Source of the DNA: Malaya genurostris
Taxonomy: Eukaryota > Arthropoda > Insecta > Diptera > Culicidae
Direction: 5' to 3'
Length of the DNA stretch: 64,000 bases
Assembly: GCF_030247185.1 (NCBI RefSeq)
Contig: NC_080571.1
Location: 85,073,025 to 85,137,024, forward strand
The notes below the pieces were generated by a model that was not told where the DNA came from, did no database searches, and saw nothing but the letters and a program-made list of their open reading frames with translations. Numbering within the stretch: position 1 is the stretch's first letter; the number at the start of each line of letters is the position of its first letter. Shown here piece after piece: positions 11,829-23,021 of the stretch. Position numbers and translations under genes: made by a program.

Positions 11829-11983
11829 AGTATTTTTTTCGATCATAGAGGTTTTAACATTGATGTCATTCACCTCTACGGGCCATAAAAGTTTTCTGAC
11901 CCTATGTGCGCGGGGTTGGGAATCGAACCCAGGTGTACAGCGTGAAAGGCATCGACTTACGCATAACGCTATACCCGTTCCCC
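11829..11983 (-). repeat. tRNA-derived SINE resembling mosquito Feilai
   Basis: The minus strand begins GGGGAACGGGTATAGCG and contains an exact RNA polymerase III box B (GGTTCGATTCC) with a box-A-like TAGCGTTATGCG. The body contains AGGGTCAGAAAACTTTTATG and the tail reads CCTCTATGATCGAAAAAAAT. It is flanked by TGCAT at 11824-11828 and 11984-11988. The same W sequence without the SINE is present, inverted, around 49050-49060 (ATGACGATGCAAAACTGG), giving the empty site. The name Feilai-like is from memory of the Aedes family and should be treated as a resemblance. Confidence 0.8.
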
Positions 11984-12215
11984 TGCATCGTCATTTTGAA
12001 TTTGAATGTTATGACACTCCTCGCCCTATAACTTCGGAACCGGAAGTCGGATCAGGATGAAATTGCACAGTATGTTTAAAGACAATGAGAGCTTTAATTT
12101 GAATAATGAATCATGAGAAACGGCTTAACCGTTGCTGAGAAATCGACGGGAGTTCCGTTTTCGGAGATTTTCTTCACTATTATCGGTGTTATCGGAAACG
12201 GAAACCGGGGACCAG

Positions 12216-12857
12216 TGTTGGTGATTGCCGAAAATTTGACAGAAGCTGCTATATTGCTCTCTATATTGTATACAACGATTTCAATCCGGTATAAGATGCT
12301 ACACGAACTCGAGTCTCTCAATGCATGAACCGCGAGAGAATTTTTCTACATTCCTTCGCTCCACTTCATACTCTGAGTATTTCCCGGTCCTTAAAAAAAA
12401 TTACAAGAGAGAATCGCAAGTTGACAATTATCGCAGAAAATGGAATCGATGATTTAACTTGATGTTTCTCATACTAGGTTGCAATATTTCAAATCCCTTG
12501 TGTGGAGCATTTACAGACATTTTCATAGACACAACTTATGCAACGGTTATATGCACGTAGTTAGAATAAGCGGCAATAGTAAAATGTTTCTATCTCAATT
12601 ATCCACTGCCCATACAGAATCGGATCGCGAAACGAGAATAAGCGACCGTTTGTTACTTCAGAGAGGATCCCCACAGCAGCGTGCTAACCTTTGATTCTCA
12701 GAAATGTCATCGAGAGAAATTCGCTCTCGCACTATGTTAAATGAGCCATGCCGGGTTTTTGTTGTTGCGATGATTTCCGTTTCTCTTTGATGGCACTGAT
12801 TCAATCGTGTGAAGAGTTGCCAGTGAACGTTCTTTGATACGATAAAAGCCATCCTTG
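12216..12857 (+). mobile_element. 642-bp unclassified insertion in W, with 9-11-bp direct repeat
   Basis: It is flanked by CCGGGGACCAG (12205-12215) and CCGGGGACTAG (12858-12868). The uninterrupted W sequence at about 48800-48850 (inverted; CCGAGGACTAGTAGTCCC) lacks it. A second, longer copy in inverse orientation occupies about 51804-52610 inside the second Helitron; both end at a GCCATYCTTGC boundary. Short frames only, no transposase, no convincing terminal inverted repeats. A 9-11-bp duplication would fit a Mutator-like or related element, but this is not established. Confidence 0.6.
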
Positions 12858-13526
12858 CCGGGGACTAGTAGTTTCAAAGTAGTTTTATAAATTCACTAAC
12901 TAATAAGATCCGTCACCTAGATCAATTTAGCAGTAAGTTTTATAAAAATGTACACATCCTTTCGCCATCGCCAGTGAAAAAATACTCATGAAATTGAAAA
13001 TTTTCACTAATCGAACTGTAATACCGGAACCGGAAGTCGGATCTGGAACAACTTTTCGGGGACTGTTTTAAAGAATTTCAAGACCTTTCATTTGCTTCTT
13101 AGTTTGTGAAAATTGGTCAAGAGATTTCCGAGAAAATTGATTGCATATTTTTTCATAAATTTACACATATTTCCTTGTAATTCCGGAACCGGAAGTCGGA
13201 TCCAAATGAAACTCAGGAAAATTGTATAAGGTCATAAAACTTTGCATTTGGATCTAAGTTTGTGAGAATGGTATATGACACTCGGCTTTCTGGGCCTCGG
13301 TTCAAAAGTCGGGTTTCAAAGTGATTGCATAACCTTTCTATATGAGAAAGGCAAAAATCCAAGAAATTCAATGGAATGGTTTTTAATGGCAGCACGAATC
13401 GCCATCCTGCTCGTTTTACCCCAAATGCCCAGCAGTTTTGGGGTTTTCTGTAGTATTTGTTCTGTAACTCGAAAGAAACGTTCTGGTGACTATTTTACCC
13501 CAATTCCTCTATTTTATGATATCTTA

Positions 13527-16408
13527 CTAGCTGACCCGTCGAACTTTGTCTCGCCTGAAATTATTTTTTTAAATTTGTGTTTTCGAACAGCAGAGTTTCC
13601 AAACGTCATGTTTCTTTCCATTATTTTACTGATTACTTGGCTTACAATAAACGAATTACGACAAATTCATATCCACCACAATAACTTCGTCCCGAAGAAG
13701 AAATATCATCAAGAATTATTGTGGATATGTTCAATGCTTTTGTTACGCAAAAACTAAACAAATGCACCGTTTGCCATCTCATCCTTCGAGTCAGTGTATT
13801 GAACAGAGATTGTAGATCTCTCTCAAACTAAAGATTTGACATGTGGGATGATGGATTGGATTGAATCATATCTGACTGGTCGTAGTATGACCGTGAGAAT
13901 TGGCGACTGCGTTACGCCATCATTCATCGTGAGCTCTGGTGTTCCTCAGGGAAGCCATCTAGGACCATTCATATTTCTGCTATATCTAAATGATCTGAAT
14001 TTCGCATTGCAATGCATGAAGCTATCATTCGCCGACGATTTCAAACTGTTTCATCTCATCAAATATCTGAAAGACTCAAACTTCTTGCAGTCACAGTTGG
14101 ATGTATTTTCTAACTGGTGCAACGTCAACAGAATGGTTATTAACGCCTTCAAATGCTTCGTTATCTCCTTCTCTCGTAAACGAACCACGATCATGTATGA
14201 TTACACTATTTCGCAAGCTGTACTAAAACGGGAGACATCAAATAAGGATCTAGGAGTGTTATTGGATTCAAAACTTAGTTTCAAAGATCACATAGAATCT
14301 CTAAAGCATTAAAGATGCTAGGATTCATCTTTCGCATCTCAAGAAATTTCAATAACATATACTGCCTGAAATCGTTATATTGTGCTCTAGTTCGTTCTAC
14401 ACTGGAGTATGCTGTTGTTGTTTGGGCACCACATTACCAAACTGATAAGCTGCGCATTGAAGCTGTCCAGCGCAAGTTCATTCGTTTCGCTGATCCATTG
14501 AATCTTCCAAGCTACGAAAATCGATGTAGGGTCGTGCACCTCGATTTGCTATTTGTTCGCTGTGATACACAAAAAGCTGTTTTCGTCGCGGACCTCATCC
14601 AATCTCGAATTGATAGTGCAGATCTCCTACAACAGCTAAGTTTTGACATTCTTCGGCGTAATTTGCGGTTTAATCCCTTTCTCAGAATTCCTCGTGCTAG
14701 AACTAACTATGGGTTCATTGAACCGTTTTCGAGTATATGTCGCGTATTCAATACTTGCTCTGATGGATTTAATTCCAATTTATCTCATAACACCATTAAA
14801 ACCCGTTTTCTCCAAATATTTTCCCGCTAGTTTTATTAGGATAGTTAGTCAATATGAATAGTTGTTAGTTAGCTTTGTAGTTTAAATAAGGGTAATTTAA
14901 AATTTCGTTATGTATCATTTGGTCAAATGTTATTTGTTGATACGAAAGATGAGAAGGTTTTATACCTGCTGGAGAAGGAGAACCAAAATCTCAGCTCCAG
15001 CAGGCTTTTCCCTTGCTCCTAAATAAACAAATAAATAAATTAACAGATGGATGAAAAAGAGATGACCAAGATAAATACTTTAAATTGACCCCACAAATTT
15101 CCAAAAGCAGCCCTCGGGGATTGTTGTTTATCATTGAATATTAAGACTTATTTGTACTGAAGACATTTAAAATTTAATAGCAAATCCTTAGGGATTATCG
15201 AAGGTAATAAACTAATTTTGAACGGTTGTCCATAATCTACTTCACCGCTAGTGATATTACTTAATCGTGTTTGATGAATGTTCGTAGCAGGATAATGACA
15301 GCATCAATTTTCGATTAACGAATTAGCGATAAAATGAAAAATACTTGGACATTCGAAAGTTCAAATTACCCTTTTATTAAATATTGTGTCCATTAACTTT
15401 GACATGAACGCTATATTCGTTCAAGAATTGTATCAAAAGGCCTCTCATTCGTCGAGCCACCACATCGGTTTGCTTAGTATTCAGTCCTGAGAATCAATAT
15501 CCTGTTCTAGCGGAGTGAACATGAGGAGTGATTATACCAGTATTTTTCTTATCGTTAAAGCCAATGTATAAAACAGCAGATCTCACAACTAATGGTTCTT
15601 ACATGCCACGATTTCTCCTTCAGATATGATATTCACGATTCGCATATGGTAATTCGTCAAGTAATCCAAAGTTCGGAAAATGAAATGATTTGGCTTAAGC
15701 AGCTTACAAATGTCATGAATAGCATCCCAAGCAGACCGTTTTGAAGTAAACCACTCTTGAAAACTCACTCGAATCGGCTGAACAAACGTCAGCATGCTAA
15801 ATGCAAGAAAAATATTTTCATCTGAACTCATTATTTCAACAGCAGAATCCTATCATTGATACGTAAAAAAATCGTTACATAATTTAATTTGTTCAACTCA
15901 CGCCCACGATGGCCAACATAATTCATCTAACTACATCTACTGGTAAATGACATTAGAACTTGTGCTTCTGTTTACGGTATAGTTAAAACACTCATTTGGC
16001 AAGTAATGATTTTGATACCCCATTAAGCACGTGTTTCCAAATGACGAATCAATCATGCATGTAAAATCTCCACCCAAATCTACTCGTTGCGCGCCAAAAG
16101 ATTCTTTCAACGATCTAGTATTCCTTTCTTCGACGGCCAAACACTTATGCAACTCGTTATGCGCCAAACACCTATCAATGATCTAGCAATCATTGGCGAC
16201 TTTTTCAGTGGAAAAATCCATTGTCCATACAAAATAACTTTACTGGTTTTTCCCACTTTTCCGGTAAGTTTTCCTAATTTTTTTGATGTACGAACCCGGT
16301 GGGGGTAAAAACTGATCAAACAAAAAAACAAAGCATCTCAATCCGTCCATCCGTTCTTACGTGATGCGATTACAAAGAATGATCTCTGCATTTTTATATA
16401 TATATAGA
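13527..16408 (-). mobile_element. non-autonomous Helitron, copy 1, carrying a LINE
   Basis: On the minus strand it begins with TCTATATATATATAAAAATG (ending at plus 16408) and ends with GACGGGTCAGCTAG (plus 13527-13540). These are the 5' TC and 3' CTAG ends of a Helitron, and the flanking bases are A and T, as expected for insertion between A and T. A weak hairpin-forming GGCGAG...GTTCG stretch precedes CTAG. The 5' 480 bp and the 3' 250 bp match copy 2 at 51423-53225. No Rep/helicase gene is visible, so it must have been moved in trans. The interior contains a CR1-like LINE (about 13800-15035). An 80-codon open frame on the minus strand at 15589-15831 is not recognised. Confidence 0.8.
13800..15035 (+). 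pseudogene. CR1/T1-like non-LTR retrotransposon, 5'-truncated, frameshifted
   Basis: Two open frames, 13836-14312 and 14315-14830, together give the C-terminal half of a non-LTR reverse transcriptase. They show the GVPQGSHLGPFIFLLYLND motif, the catalytic FADD box (LSFADDFKLF), KDLGVLLDSKLSF, and then LYCALVRSTLEYAVVVW. The frame changes between LKH at 14310 and MLGF at 14315, a one-base lesion, so the copy is dead. The endonuclease and N-terminal reverse transcriptase are missing. The 3' tail ends in TAAATAAACAAATAAATAAA at about 15020-15035, typical of short-repeat tails in this group. The clade name is by motif resemblance. Confidence 0.85.
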
Positions 16409-16788
16409 TTGTTGTAAATCGTCCTTAAATCTCGGTAAGACTTATTGGAAGTTTACTAATGGAATAATTGGGGTAAAATAGCCACCAAAACGTTTCATGC
16501 GGCCAATGTGGGTTTTCCAGACTTTTTTACATGAAAGTAAAGGCTATTCCGGAATACCACACTCGACTTCTTTTCCAGTTACAGAGCGAATGTTAAAGGA
16601 AACCCCAAAACTGCTGTATATTTGGGGTAAAACGAGCAGGATTGCGATTCGTGCGGCCATTTTAAACCATTCCATTGAATTTCTTGGATTTTTTTTACAT
16701 AAGAAACGCTTTAGTTTGTTGACCTATCTCAATTAGTTCATGAGTTACAGAATTCTTTGCGGGTTTTCGTAGATTTTTTCCAACTGTG

Positions 16789-16970
16789 CATTGTTCTGAA
16801 AGTAACAAAAGTAGCGTCACTCTTAACACAATAACTCACAAACTAATGAATAGAATATCATGAAATTTTAATAGCTGTCTTTTTAATATTTGTATTAAGT
16901 GACAAAAGGTGACTGTAATAAAACTAGCGCCATCTATGTGTTATGCCTGGGACTTTTCAGCCCACGTGTC
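16789..16970 (-). pseudogene. 5' end of the split mariner, with terminal inverted repeat
   Basis: The minus-strand flank of the CATTG duplication reads into the mariner leader: AACAAAAGTAGCGTCACTC and ACTCACAAACTAATGA match the leader of the complete mariner at 54352-54410. The end GTGGGCTGAAAAGTCCCAGG at about 16945-16965 is the element's terminal repeat. The duplicated CAATG (minus strand) contains the presumed start codon, so the foldback element inserted at the very beginning of the transposase gene. Confidence 0.75.
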
Positions 16971-19104
16971 ATAAAACAGATGTGACCAATCGGCTTGTGC
17001 TTGGTTATTACTGGTCAAAACTTGTAAATTAAAACGGTTTTGGTTCTTCGGAATTTTCACCTTCTTTGTGTCGTTATTTGAATGGTCATTTTCTATTTCG
17101 ACATACGAAATAATAAATACGCTTTTCCAAAATTGTAAGTAGGATATTGATGACACTTAACTGCGTCCTATGATGCAGAACGATTTTTCAATTAACTTTA
17201 ATTTGGTTGAAATCTCCTTTAAAATTAAGTGAACATTTGTGTGACGAAAAACACAAACACATCCAGAATTCTTACATCATTTAAAAGGACAGAAACTTTG
17301 AAAAAAAAATTGGCTTTATAAACATTGATAAATCGTTTATCTCGAGTTTTCTGTCGAATCTTAGTCACAAATCGCCTACATAAACAAGTTTATTGTAAAT
17401 CACCGATCACGAAAACAAATGTTTGCCACTTTCCGCATTTAGCCATTCGATACAGGTGCGAAAATATTGCTATCGATAACCAAATCATTTCGTATCAGCG
17501 AAGCTAAATCCGGGCCGATAGGGAACTTCAAGCAGCCGGATAACAAACAGCTTCGAAAAGTTTACTAACGACTCGAAGGCGTCGTTTTTCGCCCGGCGAC
17601 CCGAGACAGAGAGGTAACAAGTTTGGCACCATGAAATTGGCTTCTAACTTAATTTATTTACACCTTCGCACGTGTACCGTGACTGGTCCTGAATAGCTCC
17701 GTGATATCATCTCGAGTTACAGTCGGGGGGGGAGTAGAGCCAGGTGGAGAGATCAAGTGCGGCGGCGTGTGTTTGCCGGTAGGACCCACGCGCGCCCGCT
17801 GTTTAGTAACGTACTCGTGCGATTATATGTCACTCAGTGGGTTAGAGCTCTTTGCTCTGGCTGACGACGGGGAAACGACTTCAACTGTAATGCGTCGAAG
17901 GTCCCATTTTGCTGATGCTGCTGATGTACATGTGAACCAAAGCGAGCATCACACAGATTAGTCATTTCATCCAGGAACTCCAACCCAGTCAAAGCTGAAT
18001 ACGCGCGCATGGAAGATACGCGATAATGATGTTAAGATATAGTTGAATTAGTATTCAAGAATTGTACAACCCAGAAAGGCAATTCAGTAGATCGGCTCGT
18101 ACAGTTTGAACGGCCGGGCATGAAAGCCGACTTGAACCGTTGCTAAACGGTTTTGGCTGGAGTCACGTTGGAACTGACGGAGCAATATTATTGAGTTATT
18201 AAACTAGTTTAGCTAAAATCTGTTCGATATTATTTTTCATCACAAACACAGTGTCAGAGCGTCATCATTCAAAGAGCTCAGTTGGTTGTTAAACTTGTCA
18301 GGTACACCAAATATGACACTTTTTTCATCGCTCTCCAACATTCAATACATTTGTTTACGTTCTCACATTACAACACGTTTACGCTTGATGATCCTGTTGT
18401 CTTGCTCGTAAACATTATTATCTTTACCGACAATAGAACCCTGTAATGCTTTGCTGCTGCAAATATTTCTACGTGGTAATGGTTGTTTGACAAATTAGAG
18501 GCTGGAATTACAAAAAACAAAAACATTTGAAATAGAATATAATTTAAAAGAAGCAGGAATCATCTGAACTTCACCCACAAAGTTTTTTTGAACAATTTTT
18601 CTGAAACCTTTGTATATACGATCATTCAAAGTTTTAGTAAATCGGTTTTTTAAAACACATACTCACACACACTCACACACTGAGAGATATTTCGAAGCTC
18701 GTCATCGATTCGAACGAAAGAAGCTGTCAAAATTCGTTGCGAAATATTTGATTTGGCATGCAATTGACACTTGTAGCAAACGGAGAGATTTACACGTCGG
18801 TTCCCATTTTCGGTTTCTATGACAGCAAGTCGGTTGTTACAGTCCGCTTTGGGTTCATGACACTACTATGACATCTCGTCGGTGTGGTTTGTGGTAACTC
18901 TGTAGGGTTTGAGCCGAAAGGTGGGTGAGGATTAGGGTGGGACAAGGTTGTCACTTTTGAGAAGGGCTTAAGCAAGAATTTCTTGAACATTTTCAAAACG
19001 CTGTATCTCATAAACGGTTTGTTAGATTGATTTGGTATTTTCGGCAATGTTTTACGTAACTATTTGGACTATATGGAATGAGTAATTAATTACAGGAAAA
19101 AAAA
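16971..19104. other. single-copy-looking region; GC-richer block at 17500-18150
   Basis: No gene is supported. The block 17500-18150 has higher GC, no similarity to repeats in the window, and an 86-codon plus-strand frame (17701-17961) without any motif I recognise. It may be host exon or regulatory sequence, but there is no splice or promoter evidence strong enough to call. A short ACTCACACACACTC stretch lies near 18660. Confidence 0.35.
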
Positions 19105-19395
19105 CCCCTTCTTAATCCACCTAGAGGTCTGATAATTCCTTTCTCTTCTTTTATACCAGTCTCATGAAAATATATTTCATACTTTTATTAAATAATTTCG
19201 GATACTAATTTTGACACCAATTGATTCAGATTGAATCGAGGTAGTTCACAAAAGCATGATTCAGTGTTTATGTCCCACAGTCAGCATCATTTTTCCAAAC
19301 TAGTGCTTGACATTTGCGTTGCCTATTTGTATAAGAACAGTGGTGCTAATCTAACAAAAAACCCTTCTCAGTCCACTAAGTGGAATTTTCATCGA
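19105..19395 (+). repeat. family W repeat, truncated
   Basis: It begins CCCCTTCTTAATCCACCTAG and continues through the shared segment containing TTGATTCAGATTGAATCG and GTGCTTGACATTTGCGTTGC. It ends near a second CCACTAAGTGGAATTTTC. No gene is present. Confidence 0.6.
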
Positions 19396-19942
19396 AAAAA
19401 AAACATTTTCATCGTATCGGAAAAAAAAACCACAAGGATCACCCCCATGGGGAGCCATTGATGTGGAACAAGGCAACCAAAATTTCTAATGATCTACAAT
19501 CAAACAGTTCAATCAATCGTCACAATTTAGAATCCGCAATTGCACGAGAGTCTGCTTAGATTGATCTTGATTAGAAACTAACACCGAACATTGTTGGTTT
19601 TATAGCCGATAAAATGACAACAATATCCCAAATGTATGCAATTATCTTTGTACATACTTACGATACGATTTTGATATTTAAGCTTCTCTTAGCCAAGCTT
19701 GTGTTCAAGTTTTGTATGCAAGCAATTATTTTTATAGCGTTAAGTATCTCTACCATTCTGCGATCGGTTGAAGCGATAAACTCTTTCTCATTATCAATCG
19801 AGTTCATCTTATATAAATTGAAAACCGCTCCCTTTTCGCAATGGTTCAGAATCTGCCAATTTTTATGGCTGCGTCCTGTTGTTTACACTCTTCTCTAACC
19901 ACTTGTGCAGTAATTTATTCGTTTTCATTAGTTTGTTTCGAA

Positions 19943-20956
19943 ATGCGTGGACTTCCAGCAGAACAACGTCGAAAAATTGTGTACAAATGGTGCACAGAAC
20001 GCGGACTGTCACTGAGAAAGATAGCAAAAATGGACGGAGTAAGTGAAAAAGCCGTACGAAATGCAATCAGGCAGTTCGGTGAGGATAACACCTTTGAGGA
20101 TAAACCGAAAACGGGTCGAAAAAAAGGCCCTGCTAACCCTCAGTTGGATAAACGTATACTGAAGGCGTTTGAGCAAAAGAAGGAGGTTTCAGTTCGGGAT
20201 GTGACCAAAAAAGTGGGCACTTCGAAGTCAAATGTTCTTCGTGCTGAAGAACGTTTGAATCTTCGAACCTATAAGAAGCAGAAACAACCAAAACGTAGTC
20301 CGAAACAAGAAGCATCGATCAGGCCGAGGGTTCGAAAGCGGTACAATACGATTCTTGCTGGAAATTTGAGCTGCATAATCATGGACGACGAAGCCTACGT
20401 GAAACTAGATTACAAATCCTTGCCGGGACCACAATATTATACGGTGCGAGAATGGCAAGTGTTAAACCAGTCCGAGACATCGATTGAAGTCGAAAACTTT
20501 GGTAAGAAAGCTATGATCTGGCAAGCAATTTCTAGCTGCGGTAAGATTTCGAAGCCCTTCATCACCACTCCTTCAATGAACAGCGAAATATACATCAAGG
20601 AATGTTTACAAAAACGACTTCTACCCATGATTCGAAGCCACAAGGATCCTGTTGTCTTCTAGCCAGATCTTGCTTCTTGCCACTACTCGAAATCAACGGT
20701 AGAATGGTATACTACCAAAAATGTCACTTTCGTCCCAAAAGACATGAATCCACCAAATTGTCCACAACTTCGACCAATTGAGGAATTTTGGGCATTAACG
20801 AAGGCACATCTTAGGAAACATGTCTCGACAGCCGAAACCATTCAACAGTTCGAAAAAGATTGGAAAAAAGTGTCAAAACTTGTCGCCAAGAAGTCTGTAC
20901 GGAATTTAATGAGGAACGTTCGTAAGAAAGTGCACCAGCTAGTCTACAATGACTAA
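19943..20956 (+). pseudogene. Tc1/mariner DD37E (ITmD37E-type) transposase, one internal stop
   Basis: A single 338-codon frame runs from the methionine of MRGLPAEQRRKIV to a stop at 20954-20956, broken only by TAG at 20660-20662. Residues about 1-55 form a helix-turn-helix (GLSLRKIAKMDGVSEKAV) and residues about 75-120 a second one (SVRDVTKKVGTSKSNV). The catalytic aspartates are in IIMDDEAYVK and DLASCHYSK, and the glutamate is in NCPQLRPIEEFW, with 37 residues between the second D and E. The stop replaces the tryptophan codon seen in the copy at 37270-37860 (FWLDLAS), just before the second catalytic D. The 3' flank follows that copy until about 21048 and then diverges, so the right inverted repeat is missing; I could not find the left one. 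Confidence 0.9.
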
Positions 20957-21049
20957 GTAGCAAATGTTGAAAATAATATTCTGTTGTTGTAGTCTAATAT
21001 TATCAGTATATCGAATAAAATTTGAATATCTAACACTTGTGAATTATTT

Positions 21050-22105
21050 AATCTCGATTACTGTGAATTTCACACAGCGAAAAGTGCACAAATCTAACCA
21101 AACTGTTCTAGATTTGCACTAAACTGAGGATATTTACCTTCGATTTGCGAACAACAAATCCGAATAATTCTTTAGAAAAATTTTAGAGCCACTAGAACGG
21201 CTGATTTTGTGTGATGCTCACCACCGTTGTCCTCTTTTCGTTGTTTTTTTACCAATGCAAACGACTAGCAGCTGTGACGTAATCGCTCTTTTCGGAAGTG
21301 AAACTAACTTTGTAAATGACACACAATACATCTGCACGCAGTGGCGATAGAATCCAAACTAATCCAATTTTTGTTAAGAGGTTTCTTTTTACGTGATTTC
21401 GTTTGTAGCTTTTTCACTAATGGGCGGTCCTAATGTCGATTATTTCATTTTGGATTTGCATTTCATTGAGAGAAACTATCAGGATGCTGTACGGGATTCA
21501 TTCCTGCGTTTCAGAAGGACCAAATTGTGGAAGTCACTACGATATTAAACATTGTTCGGAACATTTTCTCGAACGATTTGTTGTGCAGCAGCAGATATTT
21601 TGTTTTCTTTCTCAGAACGCGTTCTGATTGGCTGGTGTTGACATGGGTCAAATGAGACAGGTTTTTCAATAGTGTACTATTGAAATACTTCAATGCTTTT
21701 TCTATACACGCCTAAGTTGAAAAATTTCGATTCTATTGGTAGTTAGAATATATAAATCCTTTCACAGATCACTGAGCTATGAGCTTTCAAATTACGAAAA
21801 AGCAAACGCGCCTTTTGAATTATCCTCTTTGATACTCGTTTATACCAAACATTTCAGAAAAGTTTAATTTTGAATTATTTGAGATTATGTCACACAACTG
21901 AATATTTTATCATAAAATTGTGATCATATTTCCGATGGCATGTAGCAAAAATTATGTTGATTCGTTAGATACGAAAAGAGATATTCACGATCAAAAACTT
22001 ATCACTCTCTCAGATGGTAAATTTTGAAAAGGCACCCCATAGTAAAGTAAGTCGTAAACTTTTAACAAATGTCTGCGAAAAACGTAATTTTCGAAAGTCT
22101 GCAAG
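21050..22105. other. no gene seen
   Basis: AT-rich DNA with short frames only. It lies between the truncated DD37E copy and the deleted mariner. I see no repeat that matches elsewhere in the window. Confidence 0.45.
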
Positions 22106-22107
22106 TA

Positions 22108-23019
22108 ACAGATCGGCTGGAAAGTTCGTATCGTTTCTATGAGAAGGCGCCACTAGAATTAAATCCATACCATTTTCAGTTAGTACCAACCTTCAAAAGA
22201 TATGTGTATAAATTTGACAGCTGTCTGATTATTAGTTTGTGAGATATTGCATTTTGAGTGAAGCTACTTTTGTTATTGTGGAAAAAAATGGAAAAAAAGG
22301 AATTTCGTGTGTTGATGAAACACTACTTTTTGATGAAAAAAAGTGCCGCCGATACCAAAAAATGGCTTGATGAGTGTTATCCAGACTCTGCACCGGGCGA
22401 AGCAACAATTCGTAAGTGGTTTGCAAAATTTCGTACTGGTCATATGAGCACCGAAGACGATGAACGCAGTGGACGTCCAAAAGAGGCTGTTACCGATGAA
22501 AACGTGAAAAAAAACCCACAAAATGATTTTCAATGACCGTAAAGTGAAGTTGATCGAGATAGCTGACACCCTAAAGATATCAAAGGAACGTGTTGGACAT
22601 ATTATTCACGAATATTTGGACATGAGAAAGCTTTGTGCAAAATGGGTGCCGCGTGAGCTCACAATCGATCAAAAACAACAACGAAAAACCATGCTGAAAT
22701 TGAACGAATTGGGCTTCGAATTGCTCCCTCATCCACCGTATTCTCCAGATTTGGCCCCCAGTGACTTTTTCCTGTTCTCAGACCTCAAGAGAATGCTCGT
22801 TGGTAAAAAATTTAGAAGCGATGAAGAGGTAATCGCTGAAACTGAGACCTATTTTGAGGCAAAGGACAAATCGTACTACAAAAATGGTATCGAAAAGTTG
22901 GAAGATCGCTATAATCGCTGTATCGCCTCTGATGGCAATTATGTTGAATAATAAAAACGAATTTTGGCAAAAAAAATGTGTGTTTCTATTAAACGATACG
23001 AACTTTTCAGCCGAAATGT
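22108..23019 (+). mobile_element. mariner with internal deletion of the catalytic region
   Basis: It is bounded by inverted repeats CGGCTGGAAAGTTCGTATCG (about 22113-22132) and its complement ending at about 23013, and by TA duplications at 22106-22107 and 23020-23021. The length is 912 bp against 1294 bp for the full sister copy at 53228-54521. The N-terminal DNA-binding part (from MEKKEFRVLMKHYFLMKK) and the C-terminal YSPDLAPSDFF part are present. About 380 bp are missing between QKQQR and KTMLKLNELG, removing the first two catalytic aspartates. There is also a frameshift in an A-run near 22508. It keeps both ends and so could only move with transposase from another copy. Confidence 0.9.
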
Positions 23020-23021
23020 TA

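Larger units (their letters stand above)
10968..13352 (+). repeat. family W repeat inserted into the foldback element
   Basis: It starts CCTGTTTTAATCCACCTAGT and ends TATGAGAAAGGCAAAAA. The left arm of the foldback element stops at GTTTCTATGTTAAAAT before it and resumes with TCCAAGAAATTC after it, matching the uninterrupted right arm (inverted, 16650-16720). Internally it carries diverged ACCGGAAGTCGGAT-type units, a SINE (11829-11983) and a 642-bp insertion (12216-12857). No gene is present. Confidence 0.75.
10882..16788. mobile_element. foldback element with CACAGT ends, host of nested insertions
   Basis: The left end CACAGTGGGAAAAATCC and the right end, read on the minus strand, CACAGTTGGAAAAAATC are inverted repeats that continue inwards (AACCCGCAAAGAA, then TCCAAGAAATTCAATGGAAT, then CTCGTTTTACCCCAAAT). 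The element is flanked by CATTG at 10877-10881 and 16789-16793, a 5-bp direct repeat, and both flanks are mariner sequence that would join. Without the inserted W copy (10968-13352) and Helitron (13527-16408) it is about 640 bp, nearly all inverted repeat. There is no transposase. Ends beginning CACAGT and 5-bp duplications fit the Transib superfamily; that assignment is inference. Confidence 0.75.

Noticed and set aside
11905..11985. Functional tRNA gene
   Set aside because: Box A and B are present, but the acceptor stem does not pair, and the sequence continues into a SINE body with a 5-bp target duplication.
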